A stretch of DNA of 64,000 bases from Odiellus spinosus (Eukaryota > Arthropoda > Arachnida > Opiliones > Phalangiidae), in NCBI GenBank assembly GCA_963920705.1, contig CAWUCO010000074.1, positions 372,001 to 436,000 on the forward strand. Reading direction: 5' to 3'. The notes beneath the pieces are model-generated. The model made no database searches. It worked only from the letters and a program-made list of their open reading frames with translations, and was not told where the DNA came from. Both the position numbers and the translations under genes were made by a program. Of the stretch, positions 10,481 to 23,222 are shown in pieces. The number at the start of each line of letters is the position of its first letter. Position 1 is the first letter of the stretch.

Positions 10481-10915
10481 TTTCAAAATCAAAATAGATC
10501 CACATTTCATTTTTCTTTTAAATTGAAACCCGTTCAACCAATCGTATAATACTCAGTCTTCCAGCGAACAAAATCCTTTTGGTACGCTCTATTTCGAGTG
10601 TTATATAAATTTGGGTCCTGTTCGCTGGAAGGCTTAGTATTATACGATTGGTTGAAGGGGTTTCAATTTAAAAGAAAAATGAAATGTGTATCTATTTTGA
10701 TCCGGGCGAAAGTAGCCTGAGTTGGCTGGTGGCGCGAACCTCTTTCAGGCTATTGGTGCCTGGGACCCAAATATATATAACACGCAGTTATAATTTCATG
10801 AAACCCCGCTCGAAATAGAAATTGTTCGCTGGAAGACTTAGTATTATACGATTGGTTGAAGGGGTTTCAGTTTAAAAGAAAAATGAAATGTGGATATATT
10901 TTGATCCAGGCGAAA
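10480..10915. mobile_element. Foldback element with one left and two right arms
   Basis: The left arm (about 10483-10570) and the right arm (about 10612-10712) are inverted copies of ~85 bp. They carry AATCGTATAATACT and TTCAACCAATCG, with a ~45 bp loop containing a TATATAAATTTGG box. The right arm is repeated in direct orientation at 10828-10912, after a second copy of the CCCAAATATATATAAC loop. This is a palindromic MITE-like unit with a partial duplication. Confidence 0.7.
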
Positions 10916-11450
10916 ATAGCCTGAAGAGGCTAAATGTGCCTGGGTTGGCTGGTGGCGGGAACCCGGGCACTTAGCCTCCCATAATTTTGCCCGGGTTCCC
11001 TGAAACCGAGAGCAGCCGGGGCAGTTTTACGATTAAATTTACCCTCGCCAAAGAAAATAATGTTAAGAAGTAGGTTTTGATTCGCGTTTCCTGATAAAAG
11101 TTTCAAGGAAAACACTTGTCGGTATTTTTACTACTATTAAATAGATCTTTAATTATAATATTATCTAACATTTAAGATGTAAGAAACAATAATTGCTGAA
11201 ATACAGCCCTATACGTGTTTGAACTCGAAAGAGACTCAATGAGAAGTTGGATTATCCGATAATTATCATGATATGTAGTGTGTCTGGAACTAGTCGTATA
11301 AATTAGTAGATTAGTATTCTTTTTGGATTAAGGTTCTTAAACCTAGTATTCTTTAGATAAGTAGGCATTATAATAATATAAGTTAATAAATAGCTGATTA
11401 TGTGAGAACTAAAGGCCAATGCCTACAGGAAAGCTATAACAAAAATTTTA
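10916..11450. other. Non-coding spacer
   Basis: No coding or RNA signal found. GGCTAAATGTGCCTGG and CCCGGGCACTTAGCC near 10928-10976 form a short inverted repeat. Confidence 0.45.
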
Positions 11451-11703
11451 TAATTATTCACCGATTAGTTGGCCCACAGTCTATTTATGAAAACGGAGAG
11501 AAATTAAGGCGGAAAAATTGATTCGTAAAACCTAAGCCTAATTTGATAAATTAGGCTTAGGTTTCCCATAGCATTTTAAATCACACACCGAAGCGCGTGC
11601 TTTGGAGGCTAATGGTATTGAACGTAAATGACTTAGTTTCTCCTCCTTAACCATTTTGCGTTTTTATAAATAGATTGTAGGCGAACTAATCGGTGTAAAA
11701 TTA
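11451..11703. mobile_element. MITE with ~44 bp terminal inverted repeats
   Basis: 11451-11494 and 11659-11703 are imperfect inverted repeats sharing CACCGATTAGTT on one arm and its complement on the other. The outer TAATTATT and its counterpart are AT-rich. Total length is about 253 bp with no coding capacity. Confidence 0.7.
11528..11564. repeat. Perfect 17 bp hairpin inside the MITE
   Basis: AAACCTAAGCCTAATTT, loop GAT, then the exact complement. The perfection contrasts with the diverged outer arms. Confidence 0.85.
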
Positions 11704-13770
11704 TGAAATTAGTCTTAAAATAAATAATGGGGTGGGTGGTTCAGGCGTCTGCTCTCATTGTCTATTGATTTAGACATGTTTACCTTTCAATAAAAAAAGG
11801 AAACAAGGTTTTTGAATATGAAGAGCGTACGATTAGACCTCGCAACATTTTCCTAGCCTTTTTTATCATTAGGAACCCAAGCTTTACAGCAAAAAATGAC
11901 AAAATCTGCTAGAAGTATGTTTCCGAAGCTTGTAACAGATAAGCCTTGGTCTCAAATGATGCCACCGCCAAGCTTGCTTTAATAGCCAGAAAGTTTTTCT
12001 TTATGGTTTATTTATTCCAATTATGAATATAAAAAGGGCCTATTAAAATTATTTATACGAATGCAGTGGCGGAAGTGCTTCGCTGGGTGTATTTACGGTG
12101 GAAGGCTAGCTAAGCGCATCGTCAAAAAGTGCTTCGCGAAGAGCTTCGATTAAGTCCCACCTGTGCACGAAGGTGAAGTTCAGAAGTTCGTGATTTTCAG
12201 TTTAGCTGTTCTTTATTTTGCTGTTAGAAACTGCATTGCAATCGTCGATGCCAAATAATGGTACACTTAATTGTATTTCATACCCCGTAATCGGAGCATG
12301 CAAAGTCCTGTTCATTGTTTGATCTCTATTTATCAATTATTTTGCTTTCTAGAATTGGTTTCTAATGGTACTGAGATATCTGACTACGATGAAAATATCC
12401 TAATGTTGTATAGGCCTATTTCTATAGTAGTAGCCCTAACGAGAGAAAAAAATATATATATTTTCATGCCTTACACTTTCTAGTAGCTAAAGAGTTGGTA
12501 TAATGAATACATTTTTTTTATACAATAAGTAATTTTGCCTTCTAATTTATGTACATTTTTCATTCTTTGACTCTAACATTGATCGGTTTGATGTTCGCAA
12601 CCACATTTTCTTTAATGTTGTAAGTAGGGCCTTTACCCAAATAAGTATCGCGAAACATTTTTAAAGGTTCGTTGAAGGAAATAAAAACCTTAAAGCATTT
12701 AATACGTAGATTGTATTTTAGGTTAATTTTGGCGTTATAACTTACTAATGGGAACAAACGGAAATAGCTAAAGTTTCCCGAAACTTTTAAAATAAATAAT
12801 TTTTAACGTAAGATTAAGTGTTCAAATTTTCCAATTGAGCAAAAAATATTTTTGAAGGGCAAGTCTCATAAAATAATTATGACAATTTTAAACTGTGTAT
12901 GATAGTTAAAATGAGATCAGTTCTAACGAAGAAAAATGTACCATACAGAGAAGATGAACCTCGGGGGCAGTATAAAATATTATATTTTTGCTTGGGGCCA
13001 GGTGGCGTTGATATCATGCCTCAATGCCGAGTGGCGGAGTTTCGTGGGAATAAGTTAGTGATCTCGAAGACTGCTCGGAGCGATTTAAGACGTTCTTAAA
13101 CGTTTAAAAATATAGTAGCCATTATTATTTGCCTAATTTAGGATTTTTGTACTTTATTAGTTGGACAATTAGGAGGTAAGTTAAATATATCAAACAAATA
13201 TTTCTTGAGTAATTGAAAGTACCTGATTATAATTGATATAATAATGCAGTAACGCGTATTTAAGCCTTGGATCACAATCATTAATGTGAAACGCCAAGGC
13301 TTACTTGTCAGTAAAAGTCATGATGTGCTTTTTTCTTGGGTATTATACCGTTTCTCATAGTAATCTTTTACATCATTTTCCAGCCGCCATGTTGTTCCGA
13401 AATTTCTAAGGGCGACGCGATTGGCTAAAATTTATTTGCTACTGCTGTCATCTTTGAAGAAGTCTTTCAAAAATATTTTCATACATCTGCCCCATGTGAA
13501 AGGGTCTTTTCCCCAGAATATGAAGATAGGTCTATTAAGAAACAATTTAGTATTTTGACCAAAGTGAAAAATAATCACTATTTGATAATAATTTAACACA
13601 AAAATTGTCTAAATTGATGTCTGCTTGTGTCGAGATGTTTAAACTAAAATGAAAGTAGCCAAATGATGTGTGATTTGCGTAACCTCTGTAAGAGTTAAAA
13701 CGCAGAAGTTTGGATTCAAACGCAGAATTTGAACTTTCGAACCTCTTGAATTTTTCAAGCCTAGGAACCT
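11704..13770. other. Non-coding AT-rich region
   Basis: No supported gene. Short open frames (for example 12271-12483 plus and 12899-13099 plus) have no recognisable motif and no splice or promoter context. Confidence 0.5.
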
Positions 13771-13773
13771 CAC

Positions 13774-14095
13774 ACTAGACAAGGCTTAGATGAAACTGCT
13801 TATATATTTGACTGCACTTCGCCTTTCTGGTGGAGTTACGGGCTTTTATGTAATCTAGACCTGTTATTGCCTCTTTAAATCTGTGCCACCCAAAACTAGA
13901 CAAGGCTTAGATGAAAATTGTTAATAATGCGGCTTCTCTTCATCCCTCCAGTTCGCTTAGATGTTTTAATGAAATCTAGACCGATTATTGCCTCTAGCAA
14001 CAAAAATCTAGCCAAGGCTTATTTGAAGTTAAATATTTGGCTGCGCTTCATCCTTTCAATGGGTTTAGTCATGTATTAAAAACGACTAATTTGTC
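13774..14095 (+). repeat. Three diverged tandem units of ~115-120 bp
   Basis: Units begin near 13774, 13894 and 14009 with (C)TAG(A/C)CAAGGCTTA. Each contains a TTCATCC- or TTCGCC-type middle and ends before CTAGACC...TTATTGCCTCT. Confidence 0.65.
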
Positions 14096-14140
14096 CAGAA
14101 TTTTAAATTAAATGTTTAACTGAGCACTTTTAAAGGGCAA

Positions 14141-15203
14141 GTGGGTCATTCCATGCAGAAACGACCAGTCAGAATACCATGGATCGGCCGATTTTGATGA
14201 AAATTGGTACAGATGGTACTTTACCTATATAAAAACCAAATCTAAGTTATCTCTGAAAAATATTGGAAACTTTTTTTAATGGAAAATTATACAACACCCC
14301 AGAAAAATCGTGTATCTTGAAGCTCCTTTTGTTATCTTTTGGAAAATATCCAATAACTACCATAATTTCTGACCGAATTCAATCAAACTTGGAAATTATA
14401 TGTAATATAGGCTGCCAAAAACGTTTAGCTACTCAAAAGTGAGGTATCTATTTTGACTCTTGAGTTACAGAACCATATTAGCGGAAAAAATTCTTTCGAC
14501 GGTACCATTTTTCGGTAAGTAGCACAAAAAGTGCAACTCAATTTTTTTTATTAATGTCTATAAATTTGAGTCTTGGCAAGACCTTTCCAACGATATACAA
14601 CCTTGTTGGGGTATTCCTAAGTCCTGAAAACGTAATTTTAAAAAACTGCTAAATTTTTACTTAAAAAAAGTTTTTTTTATTCGTATTAAATACTTTTAAA
14701 CAAGTCTTGTACTTGCTCAAACGGAGAATGCAACCTAACAAAAATTGGTTTTTATCGATTCCTTATTGTTTAAATAGGCCTCATCCACTATTGAAAAAAT
14801 TTACGAACAAATGTTAAACTAGAAATAAATTTTAAACTTACCATTAAAATAGGCTTAGCAGGATTCATGGAGATCCTGATTTCCTCGCTAATAAGGTCTA
14901 GTGACCAATCGAATGCAATTGTACGTCTCGTGGATTAATCGCGTGAACGACGAGACTTCATCGGTCGCTACACCTTACCCAGAGGCAATTCAGGATCTCC
15001 ATGAATAAAATTCAAATTTCAAATTTATTCGTTAGTAAAATATTTTAAGTCTTTTTTGATTGAGGGCTAAGTCATCTTGCGACTTATTGCGAATCCCGCT
15101 AAGGGTATTTTCCGAGTAAGTTTTAAATTTATTTCTAGTTTAATATTTATTTTGTAGACTTCTTATTGGTGGATTAGGCCTATTTAAACGATAAGGCATT
15201 GAT
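14141..15203 (+). mobile_element. Foldback family Y, copy Y1 (left part, split by HP copy C)
   Basis: It starts GGGTCATTCCATGCAGAA, as does the copy at 37396. The left half runs to a central palindromic insert (14863-15006). The right part then returns as the complement of the left arm (CCATTAAAATAGGCTTAG against CGCTAAGGG...TTTTAAATTTATTTC). The right arm is interrupted at 15204 by HP copy C and resumes at 24860. No protein-coding gene is recognised. Confidence 0.7.
14863..15006. mobile_element. 144 bp palindromic MITE at the centre of Y1
   Basis: Ends are ATTCATGGAGATCCTGATT and its near-exact complement. A related, diverged element sits at the equivalent place in another Y copy (29690-29833), so it may be part of Y itself. 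Confidence 0.7.
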
Positions 15204-15208
15204 AAAAC

Positions 15209-15282
15209 AAGTTGGGAAACCAAAATATAACCTCCCCGACCCCGACGTTAAGGTAATCTAACCTAACCTAACCCTACCTAAA
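15209..15282 (-). repeat. Right-end motif of HP copy C
   Basis: Complement of AAGTTGGGAAACCAAAAT, then CCTCCCCGAC, then a run of CCTAACCTAACC. It matches copies A, B and E. Confidence 0.8.
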
Positions 15283-15418
15283 ATAAAAGATGAAAAGAAA
15301 TGTTGAGTATTGGATGAGTAGAGGAAACAGCGTTCATTTCAATCATTATTCTCTATTTTACGGAGTATAAGTATTTTCCCTTAACCTCAAGGATACAGAG
15401 AATGCAAAAGAGTGTCAT

Positions 15419-15545
15419 GCGTTACCCATAATTGTATGCGGCAGGTCGTAGACTCTTTAATATACACACCAAATGAAATGTCCTGCGTTACCCATAATTA
15501 TATGCGGCATGGCGTAGATTTCTTAATAGACACACCAAATGAAAT
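15419..15545 (+). repeat. Two tandem ~65 bp units
   Basis: GCGTTACCCATAATTGTATG and GCGTTACCCATAATTATATG start two consecutive units that both end ACACACCAAATGAAAT. Confidence 0.75.
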
Positions 15546-16266
15546 TTATTTTCTAAATAAATATGTAAAATACATGTTCTTATAATATAAATTATCATTA
15601 GAGCATAGGCTGTACTGTGTGATTATCTTTGAGATAATCCACTGATTTGATAAAGACGAAGGATTTAGTCTGGGATGGCAATGAAGACAAGGAATTAAAA
15701 CGACGAAGATTTTGTAGCAAGTTCCTCTTAGACAAACCAAGAAATATTGTAGACTGAATGTTTCATTTACAACCCATTTTCGGTAGATGATCGGCAATTA
15801 CTTCCGGCACAGTTTTCGACTAAAATTCTTGTTTTGACGTGCTACTAGAGGACCATTACTGATATTTTCATCATGCAAGTGATCCCAGTCATTGGAAGAA
15901 TCAAAGGATTGAGCTGGTCGAGAGGTTATTTTCCAAACCGGCTGACAAGACGTTAGCTTCCACTCCTACGATAAAAAAAATATCTTGAATACTGAAATAG
16001 ACTAATTTCCATACCGTTAATATTTATACTTGAATAGCTCCTTTTATGTTTAGAATAACGAGGCCGTATGAAGAACTGTTGAGCTTTTACTGACTGTAAG
16101 AATCTCATATGTCGAGTCCGAAAACACTCACTGCTTGCATGTTTCAATTCTTCGTAGCCAGGCCGTCTCTCTCTGGTGATAAATGAAAGCCGTGTCGCTG
16201 CTCTGTTGACTTCAAATGGTGATGACATTCTGCGCTGGTTGATTTTCTCACTTAAGTCACTATAGC

Positions 16267-19200
16267 TCTCGTCTCGTCTCGTCTCGTCTCGTCTCGTCTC
16301 GTCTCGTCTCGTCTCGTCTCGTCTCGTCTCGTCTCGTCTCGTCTCGTCTCGTCTCGTCTCGTCTCGTCTCGTCTCGTCTCGTCTCGTCTCGTCTCGTCTC
16401 GTCTCGTCTCGTCTCGTCTCGTCTCGTCTCGTCTCGTCTCGTCTCGTCTCGTCTCGTCTCGTCTCGTCTCGTCTCGTCTCGTCTCGTCTCGTCTCGTCTC
16501 GTCTCGTCTCGTCTCGTCTCGTCTCGTCTCGTCTCGTCTCGTCTCGTCTCGTCTCGTCTCGTCTCGTCTCGTCTCGTCTCGTCTCGTCTCGTCTCGTCTC
16601 GTCTCGTCTCGTCTCGTCTCGTCTCGTCTCGTCTCGTCTCGTCTCGTCTCGTCTCGTCTCGTCTCGTCTCGTCTCGTCTCGTCTCGTCTCGTCTCGTCTC
16701 GTCTCGTCTCGTCTCGTCTCGTCTCGTCTCGTCTCGTCTCGTCTCGTCTCGTCTCGTCTCGTCTCGTCTCGTCTCGTCTCGTCTCGTCTCGTCTCGTCTC
16801 GTCTCGTCTCGTCTCGTCTCGTCTCGTCTCGTCTCGTCTCGTCTCGTCTCGTCTCGTCTCGTCTCGTCTCGTCTCGTCTCGTCTCGTCTCGTCTCGTCTC
16901 GTCTCGTCTCGTCTCGTCTCGTCTCGTCTCGTCTCGTCTCGTCTCGTCTCGTCTCGTCTCGTCTCGTCTCGTCTCGTCTCGTCTCGTCTCGTCTCGTCTC
17001 GTCTCGTCTCGTCTCGTCTCGTCTCGTCTCGTCTCGTCTCGTCTCGTCTCGTCTCGTCTCGTCTCGTCTCGTCTCGTCTCGTCTCGTCTCGTCTCGTCTC
17101 GTCTCGTCTCGTCTCGTCTCGTCTCGTCTCGTCTCGTCTCGTCTCGTCTCGTCTCGTCTCGTCTCGTCTCGTCTCGTCTCGTCTCGTCTCGTCTCGTCTC
17201 GTCTCGTCTCGTCTCGTCTCGTCTCGTCTCGTCTCGTCTCGTCTCGTCTCGTCTCGTCTCGTCTCGTCTCGTCTCGTCTCGTCTCGTCTCGTCTCGTCTC
17301 GTCTCGTCTCGTCTCGTCTCGTCTCGTCTCGTCTCGTCTCGTCTCGTCTCGTCTCGTCTCGTCTCGTCTCGTCTCGTCTCGTCTCGTCTCGTCTCGTCTC
17401 GTCTCGTCTCGTCTCGTCTCGTCTCGTCTCGTCTCGTCTCGTCTCGTCTCGTCTCGTCTCGTCTCGTCTCGTCTCGTCTCGTCTCGTCTCGTCTCGTCTC
17501 GTCTCGTCTCGTCTCGTCTCGTCTCGTCTCGTCTCGTCTCGTCTCGTCTCGTCTCGTCTCGTCTCGTCTCGTCTCGTCTCGTCTCGTCTCGTCTCGTCTC
17601 GTCTCGTCTCGTCTCGTCTCGTCTCGTCTCGTCTCGTCTCGTCTCGTCTCGTCTCGTCTCGTCTCGTCTCGTCTCGTCTCGTCTCGTCTCGTCTCGTCTC
17701 GTCTCGTCTCGTCTCGTCTCGTCTCGTCTCGTCTCGTCTCGTCTCGTCTCGTCTCGTCTCGTCTCGTCTCGTCTCGTCTCGTCTCGTCTCGTCTCGTCTC
17801 GTCTCGTCTCGTCTCGTCTCGTCTCGTCTCGTCTCGTCTCGTCTCGTCTCGTCTCGTCTCGTCTCGTCTCGTCTCGTCTCGTCTCGTCTCGTCTCGTCTC
17901 GTCTCGTCTCGTCTCGTCTCGTCTCGTCTCGTCTCGTCTCGTCTCGTCTCGTCTCGTCTCGTCTCGTCTCGTCTCGTCTCGTCTCGTCTCGTCTCGTCTC
18001 GTCTCGTCTCGTCTCGTCTCGTCTCGTCTCGTCTCGTCTCGTCTCGTCTCGTCTCGTCTCGTCTCGTCTCGTCTCGTCTCGTCTCGTCTCGTCTCGTCTC
18101 GTCTCGTCTCGTCTCGTCTCGTCTCGTCTCGTCTCGTCTCGTCTCGTCTCGTCTCGTCTCGTCTCGTCTCGTCTCGTCTCGTCTCGTCTCGTCTCGTCTC
18201 GTCTCGTCTCGTCTCGTCTCGTCTCGTCTCGTCTCGTCTCGTCTCGTCTCGTCTCGTCTCGTCTCGTCTCGTCTCGTCTCGTCTCGTCTCGTCTCGTCTC
18301 GTCTCGTCTCGTCTCGTCTCGTCTCGTCTCGTCTCGTCTCGTCTCGTCTCGTCTCGTCTCGTCTCGTCTCGTCTCGTCTCGTCTCGTCTCGTCTCGTCTC
18401 GTCTCGTCTCGTCTCGTCTCGTCTCGTCTCGTCTCGTCTCGTCTCGTCTCGTCTCGTCTCGTCTCGTCTCGTCTCGTCTCGTCTCGTCTCGTCTCGTCTC
18501 GTCTCGTCTCGTCTCGTCTCGTCTCGTCTCGTCTCGTCTCGTCTCGTCTCGTCTCGTCTCGTCTCGTCTCGTCTCGTCTCGTCTCGTCTCGTCTCGTCTC
18601 GTCTCGTCTCGTCTCGTCTCGTCTCGTCTCGTCTCGTCTCGTCTCGTCTCGTCTCGTCTCGTCTCGTCTCGTCTCGTCTCGTCTCGTCTCGTCTCGTCTC
18701 GTCTCGTCTCGTCTCGTCTCGTCTCGTCTCGTCTCGTCTCGTCTCGTCTCGTCTCGTCTCGTCTCGTCTCGTCTCGTCTCGTCTCGTCTCGTCTCGTCTC
18801 GTCTCGTCTCGTCTCGTCTCGTCTCGTCTCGTCTCGTCTCGTCTCGTCTCGTCTCGTCTCGTCTCGTCTCGTCTCGTCTCGTCTCGTCTCGTCTCGTCTC
18901 GTCTCGTCTCGTCTCGTCTCGTCTCGTCTCGTCTCGTCTCGTCTCGTCTCGTCTCGTCTCGTCTCGTCTCGTCTCGTCTCGTCTCGTCTCGTCTCGTCTC
19001 GTCTCGTCTCGTCTCGTCTCGTCTCGTCTCGTCTCGTCTCGTCTCGTCTCGTCTCGTCTCGTCTCGTCTCGTCTCGTCTCGTCTCGTCTCGTCTCGTCTC
19101 GTCTCGTCTCGTCTCGTCTCGTCTCGTCTCGTCTCGTCTCGTCTCGTCTCGTCTCGTCTCGTCTCGTCTCGTCTCGTCTCGTCTCGTCTCGTCTCGTCTC

Positions 19201-22200
19201 GTCTCGTCTCGTCTCGTCTCGTCTCGTCTCGTCTCGTCTCGTCTCGTCTCGTCTCGTCTCGTCTCGTCTCGTCTCGTCTCGTCTCGTCTCGTCTCGTCTC
19301 GTCTCGTCTCGTCTCGTCTCGTCTCGTCTCGTCTCGTCTCGTCTCGTCTCGTCTCGTCTCGTCTCGTCTCGTCTCGTCTCGTCTCGTCTCGTCTCGTCTC
19401 GTCTCGTCTCGTCTCGTCTCGTCTCGTCTCGTCTCGTCTCGTCTCGTCTCGTCTCGTCTCGTCTCGTCTCGTCTCGTCTCGTCTCGTCTCGTCTCGTCTC
19501 GTCTCGTCTCGTCTCGTCTCGTCTCGTCTCGTCTCGTCTCGTCTCGTCTCGTCTCGTCTCGTCTCGTCTCGTCTCGTCTCGTCTCGTCTCGTCTCGTCTC
19601 GTCTCGTCTCGTCTCGTCTCGTCTCGTCTCGTCTCGTCTCGTCTCGTCTCGTCTCGTCTCGTCTCGTCTCGTCTCGTCTCGTCTCGTCTCGTCTCGTCTC
19701 GTCTCGTCTCGTCTCGTCTCGTCTCGTCTCGTCTCGTCTCGTCTCGTCTCGTCTCGTCTCGTCTCGTCTCGTCTCGTCTCGTCTCGTCTCGTCTCGTCTC
19801 GTCTCGTCTCGTCTCGTCTCGTCTCGTCTCGTCTCGTCTCGTCTCGTCTCGTCTCGTCTCGTCTCGTCTCGTCTCGTCTCGTCTCGTCTCGTCTCGTCTC
19901 GTCTCGTCTCGTCTCGTCTCGTCTCGTCTCGTCTCGTCTCGTCTCGTCTCGTCTCGTCTCGTCTCGTCTCGTCTCGTCTCGTCTCGTCTCGTCTCGTCTC
20001 GTCTCGTCTCGTCTCGTCTCGTCTCGTCTCGTCTCGTCTCGTCTCGTCTCGTCTCGTCTCGTCTCGTCTCGTCTCGTCTCGTCTCGTCTCGTCTCGTCTC
20101 GTCTCGTCTCGTCTCGTCTCGTCTCGTCTCGTCTCGTCTCGTCTCGTCTCGTCTCGTCTCGTCTCGTCTCGTCTCGTCTCGTCTCGTCTCGTCTCGTCTC
20201 GTCTCGTCTCGTCTCGTCTCGTCTCGTCTCGTCTCGTCTCGTCTCGTCTCGTCTCGTCTCGTCTCGTCTCGTCTCGTCTCGTCTCGTCTCGTCTCGTCTC
20301 GTCTCGTCTCGTCTCGTCTCGTCTCGTCTCGTCTCGTCTCGTCTCGTCTCGTCTCGTCTCGTCTCGTCTCGTCTCGTCTCGTCTCGTCTCGTCTCGTCTC
20401 GTCTCGTCTCGTCTCGTCTCGTCTCGTCTCGTCTCGTCTCGTCTCGTCTCGTCTCGTCTCGTCTCGTCTCGTCTCGTCTCGTCTCGTCTCGTCTCGTCTC
20501 GTCTCGTCTCGTCTCGTCTCGTCTCGTCTCGTCTCGTCTCGTCTCGTCTCGTCTCGTCTCGTCTCGTCTCGTCTCGTCTCGTCTCGTCTCGTCTCGTCTC
20601 GTCTCGTCTCGTCTCGTCTCGTCTCGTCTCGTCTCGTCTCGTCTCGTCTCGTCTCGTCTCGTCTCGTCTCGTCTCGTCTCGTCTCGTCTCGTCTCGTCTC
20701 GTCTCGTCTCGTCTCGTCTCGTCTCGTCTCGTCTCGTCTCGTCTCGTCTCGTCTCGTCTCGTCTCGTCTCGTCTCGTCTCGTCTCGTCTCGTCTCGTCTC
20801 GTCTCGTCTCGTCTCGTCTCGTCTCGTCTCGTCTCGTCTCGTCTCGTCTCGTCTCGTCTCGTCTCGTCTCGTCTCGTCTCGTCTCGTCTCGTCTCGTCTC
20901 GTCTCGTCTCGTCTCGTCTCGTCTCGTCTCGTCTCGTCTCGTCTCGTCTCGTCTCGTCTCGTCTCGTCTCGTCTCGTCTCGTCTCGTCTCGTCTCGTCTC
21001 GTCTCGTCTCGTCTCGTCTCGTCTCGTCTCGTCTCGTCTCGTCTCGTCTCGTCTCGTCTCGTCTCGTCTCGTCTCGTCTCGTCTCGTCTCGTCTCGTCTC
21101 GTCTCGTCTCGTCTCGTCTCGTCTCGTCTCGTCTCGTCTCGTCTCGTCTCGTCTCGTCTCGTCTCGTCTCGTCTCGTCTCGTCTCGTCTCGTCTCGTCTC
21201 GTCTCGTCTCGTCTCGTCTCGTCTCGTCTCGTCTCGTCTCGTCTCGTCTCGTCTCGTCTCGTCTCGTCTCGTCTCGTCTCGTCTCGTCTCGTCTCGTCTC
21301 GTCTCGTCTCGTCTCGTCTCGTCTCGTCTCGTCTCGTCTCGTCTCGTCTCGTCTCGTCTCGTCTCGTCTCGTCTCGTCTCGTCTCGTCTCGTCTCGTCTC
21401 GTCTCGTCTCGTCTCGTCTCGTCTCGTCTCGTCTCGTCTCGTCTCGTCTCGTCTCGTCTCGTCTCGTCTCGTCTCGTCTCGTCTCGTCTCGTCTCGTCTC
21501 GTCTCGTCTCGTCTCGTCTCGTCTCGTCTCGTCTCGTCTCGTCTCGTCTCGTCTCGTCTCGTCTCGTCTCGTCTCGTCTCGTCTCGTCTCGTCTCGTCTC
21601 GTCTCGTCTCGTCTCGTCTCGTCTCGTCTCGTCTCGTCTCGTCTCGTCTCGTCTCGTCTCGTCTCGTCTCGTCTCGTCTCGTCTCGTCTCGTCTCGTCTC
21701 GTCTCGTCTCGTCTCGTCTCGTCTCGTCTCGTCTCGTCTCGTCTCGTCTCGTCTCGTCTCGTCTCGTCTCGTCTCGTCTCGTCTCGTCTCGTCTCGTCTC
21801 GTCTCGTCTCGTCTCGTCTCGTCTCGTCTCGTCTCGTCTCGTCTCGTCTCGTCTCGTCTCGTCTCGTCTCGTCTCGTCTCGTCTCGTCTCGTCTCGTCTC
21901 GTCTCGTCTCGTCTCGTCTCGTCTCGTCTCGTCTCGTCTCGTCTCGTCTCGTCTCGTCTCGTCTCGTCTCGTCTCGTCTCGTCTCGTCTCGTCTCGTCTC
22001 GTCTCGTCTCGTCTCGTCTCGTCTCGTCTCGTCTCGTCTCGTCTCGTCTCGTCTCGTCTCGTCTCGTCTCGTCTCGTCTCGTCTCGTCTCGTCTCGTCTC
22101 GTCTCGTCTCGTCTCGTCTCGTCTCGTCTCGTCTCGTCTCGTCTCGTCTCGTCTCGTCTCGTCTCGTCTCGTCTCGTCTCGTCTCGTCTCGTCTCGTCTC

Positions 22201-22915
22201 GTCTCGTCTCGTCTCGTCTCGTCTCGTCTCGTCTCGTCTCGTCTCGTCTCGTCTCGTCTCGTCTCGTCTCGTCTCGTCTCGTCTCGTCTCGTCTCGTCTC
22301 GTCTCGTCTCGTCTCGTCTCGTCTCGTCTCGTCTCGTCTCGTCTCGTCTCGTCTCGTCTCGTCTCGTCTCGTCTCGTCTCGTCTCGTCTCGTCTCGTCTC
22401 GTCTCGTCTCGTCTCGTCTCGTCTCGTCTCGTCTCGTCTCGTCTCGTCTCGTCTCGTCTCGTCTCGTCTCGTCTCGTCTCGTCTCGTCTCGTCTCGTCTC
22501 GTCTCGTCTCGTCTCGTCTCGTCTCGTCTCGTCTCGTCTCGTCTCGTCTCGTCTCGTCTCGTCTCGTCTCGTCTCGTCTCGTCTCGTCTCGTCTCGTCTC
22601 GTCTCGTCTCGTCTCGTCTCGTCTCGTCTCGTCTCGTCTCGTCTCGTCTCGTCTCGTCTCGTCTCGTCTCGTCTCGTCTCGTCTCGTCTCGTCTCGTCTC
22701 GTCTCGTCTCGTCTCGTCTCGTCTCGTCTCGTCTCGTCTCGTCTCGTCTCGTCTCGTCTCGTCTCGTCTCGTCTCGTCTCGTCTCGTCTCGTCTCGTCTC
22801 GTCTCGTCTCGTCTCGTCTCGTCTCGTCTCGTCTCGTCTCGTCTCGTCTCGTCTCGTCTCGTCTCGTCTCGTCTCGTCTCGTCTCGTCTCGTCTCGTCTC
22901 GTCTCGTCTCGTCTC
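16267..22915. repeat. Uninterrupted pentamer satellite (CTCGT)n / (GAGAC)n, about 1,330 units
   Basis: 6,649 bp of a 5 bp unit with no variant visible anywhere. The unit is not the arthropod telomere unit TTAGG. It would read as an open frame of Arg-Arg-Asp-Glu-Thr on the minus strand, but that is a by-product of a stop-free 5-mer. Its flanks are HP-element sequence. In the related non-expanded copy at 35940-36170 the same place holds a short GAGAGCAGAGCAGAG run. Confidence 0.95.
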
Positions 22916-23222
22916 CTGGTCTGCTAACGAAGTTCACTCTACACGGCTACTGTTGATTATGAAAATATTCGGAAATGTTTCTTGGTTTTATAGTGGAGAA
23001 ATCTGAAGCCTATTTTTTTTCCAACATCAGATAACCATTTTTTATTCAAAACTGATGTTTTTTTAAACACGGGAAACCTACTGTACTTCTGTCCAAGGGG
23101 AGTTTTCACGACTATAATTTTTCTTAAGAGGTTTAACATTTTGTATCAATCCGCCTCAGCTTTAAATCTTATGTCGTTTCTATCTTGGATGCCCGTGTAA
23201 ACGTACCTTTATTTAGATTCTT
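22916..23222. other. HP copy C interior, non-coding
   Basis: It contains the complement of GAACTTCGTTAG, shared with 35940-35955, and otherwise no recognisable signal. Confidence 0.4.

Noticed and set aside
12899-13099. 66-codon frame with GQYKILYFCLGPGG
   Set aside because: Not recognised, not duplicated, no splice or promoter context; kept only as part of the non-coding region note.
15240-15280. Telomere-like CCTAACCTAACC run
   Set aside because: It is two to three units within the HP right-end motif, which recurs at each copy, not a telomeric tract.
15953-16228. 91-codon frame beside the pentamer satellite
   Set aside because: The related sequence at 36165-36560 is shifted and stopped in this frame, so coding is not supported.
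16260-22937. 2,225-codon open frame of RRDET repeats on the minus strand
   Set aside because: A 5 bp repeat without a stop in a given phase is open by construction; no promoter, no non-repeat coding sequence at either end.
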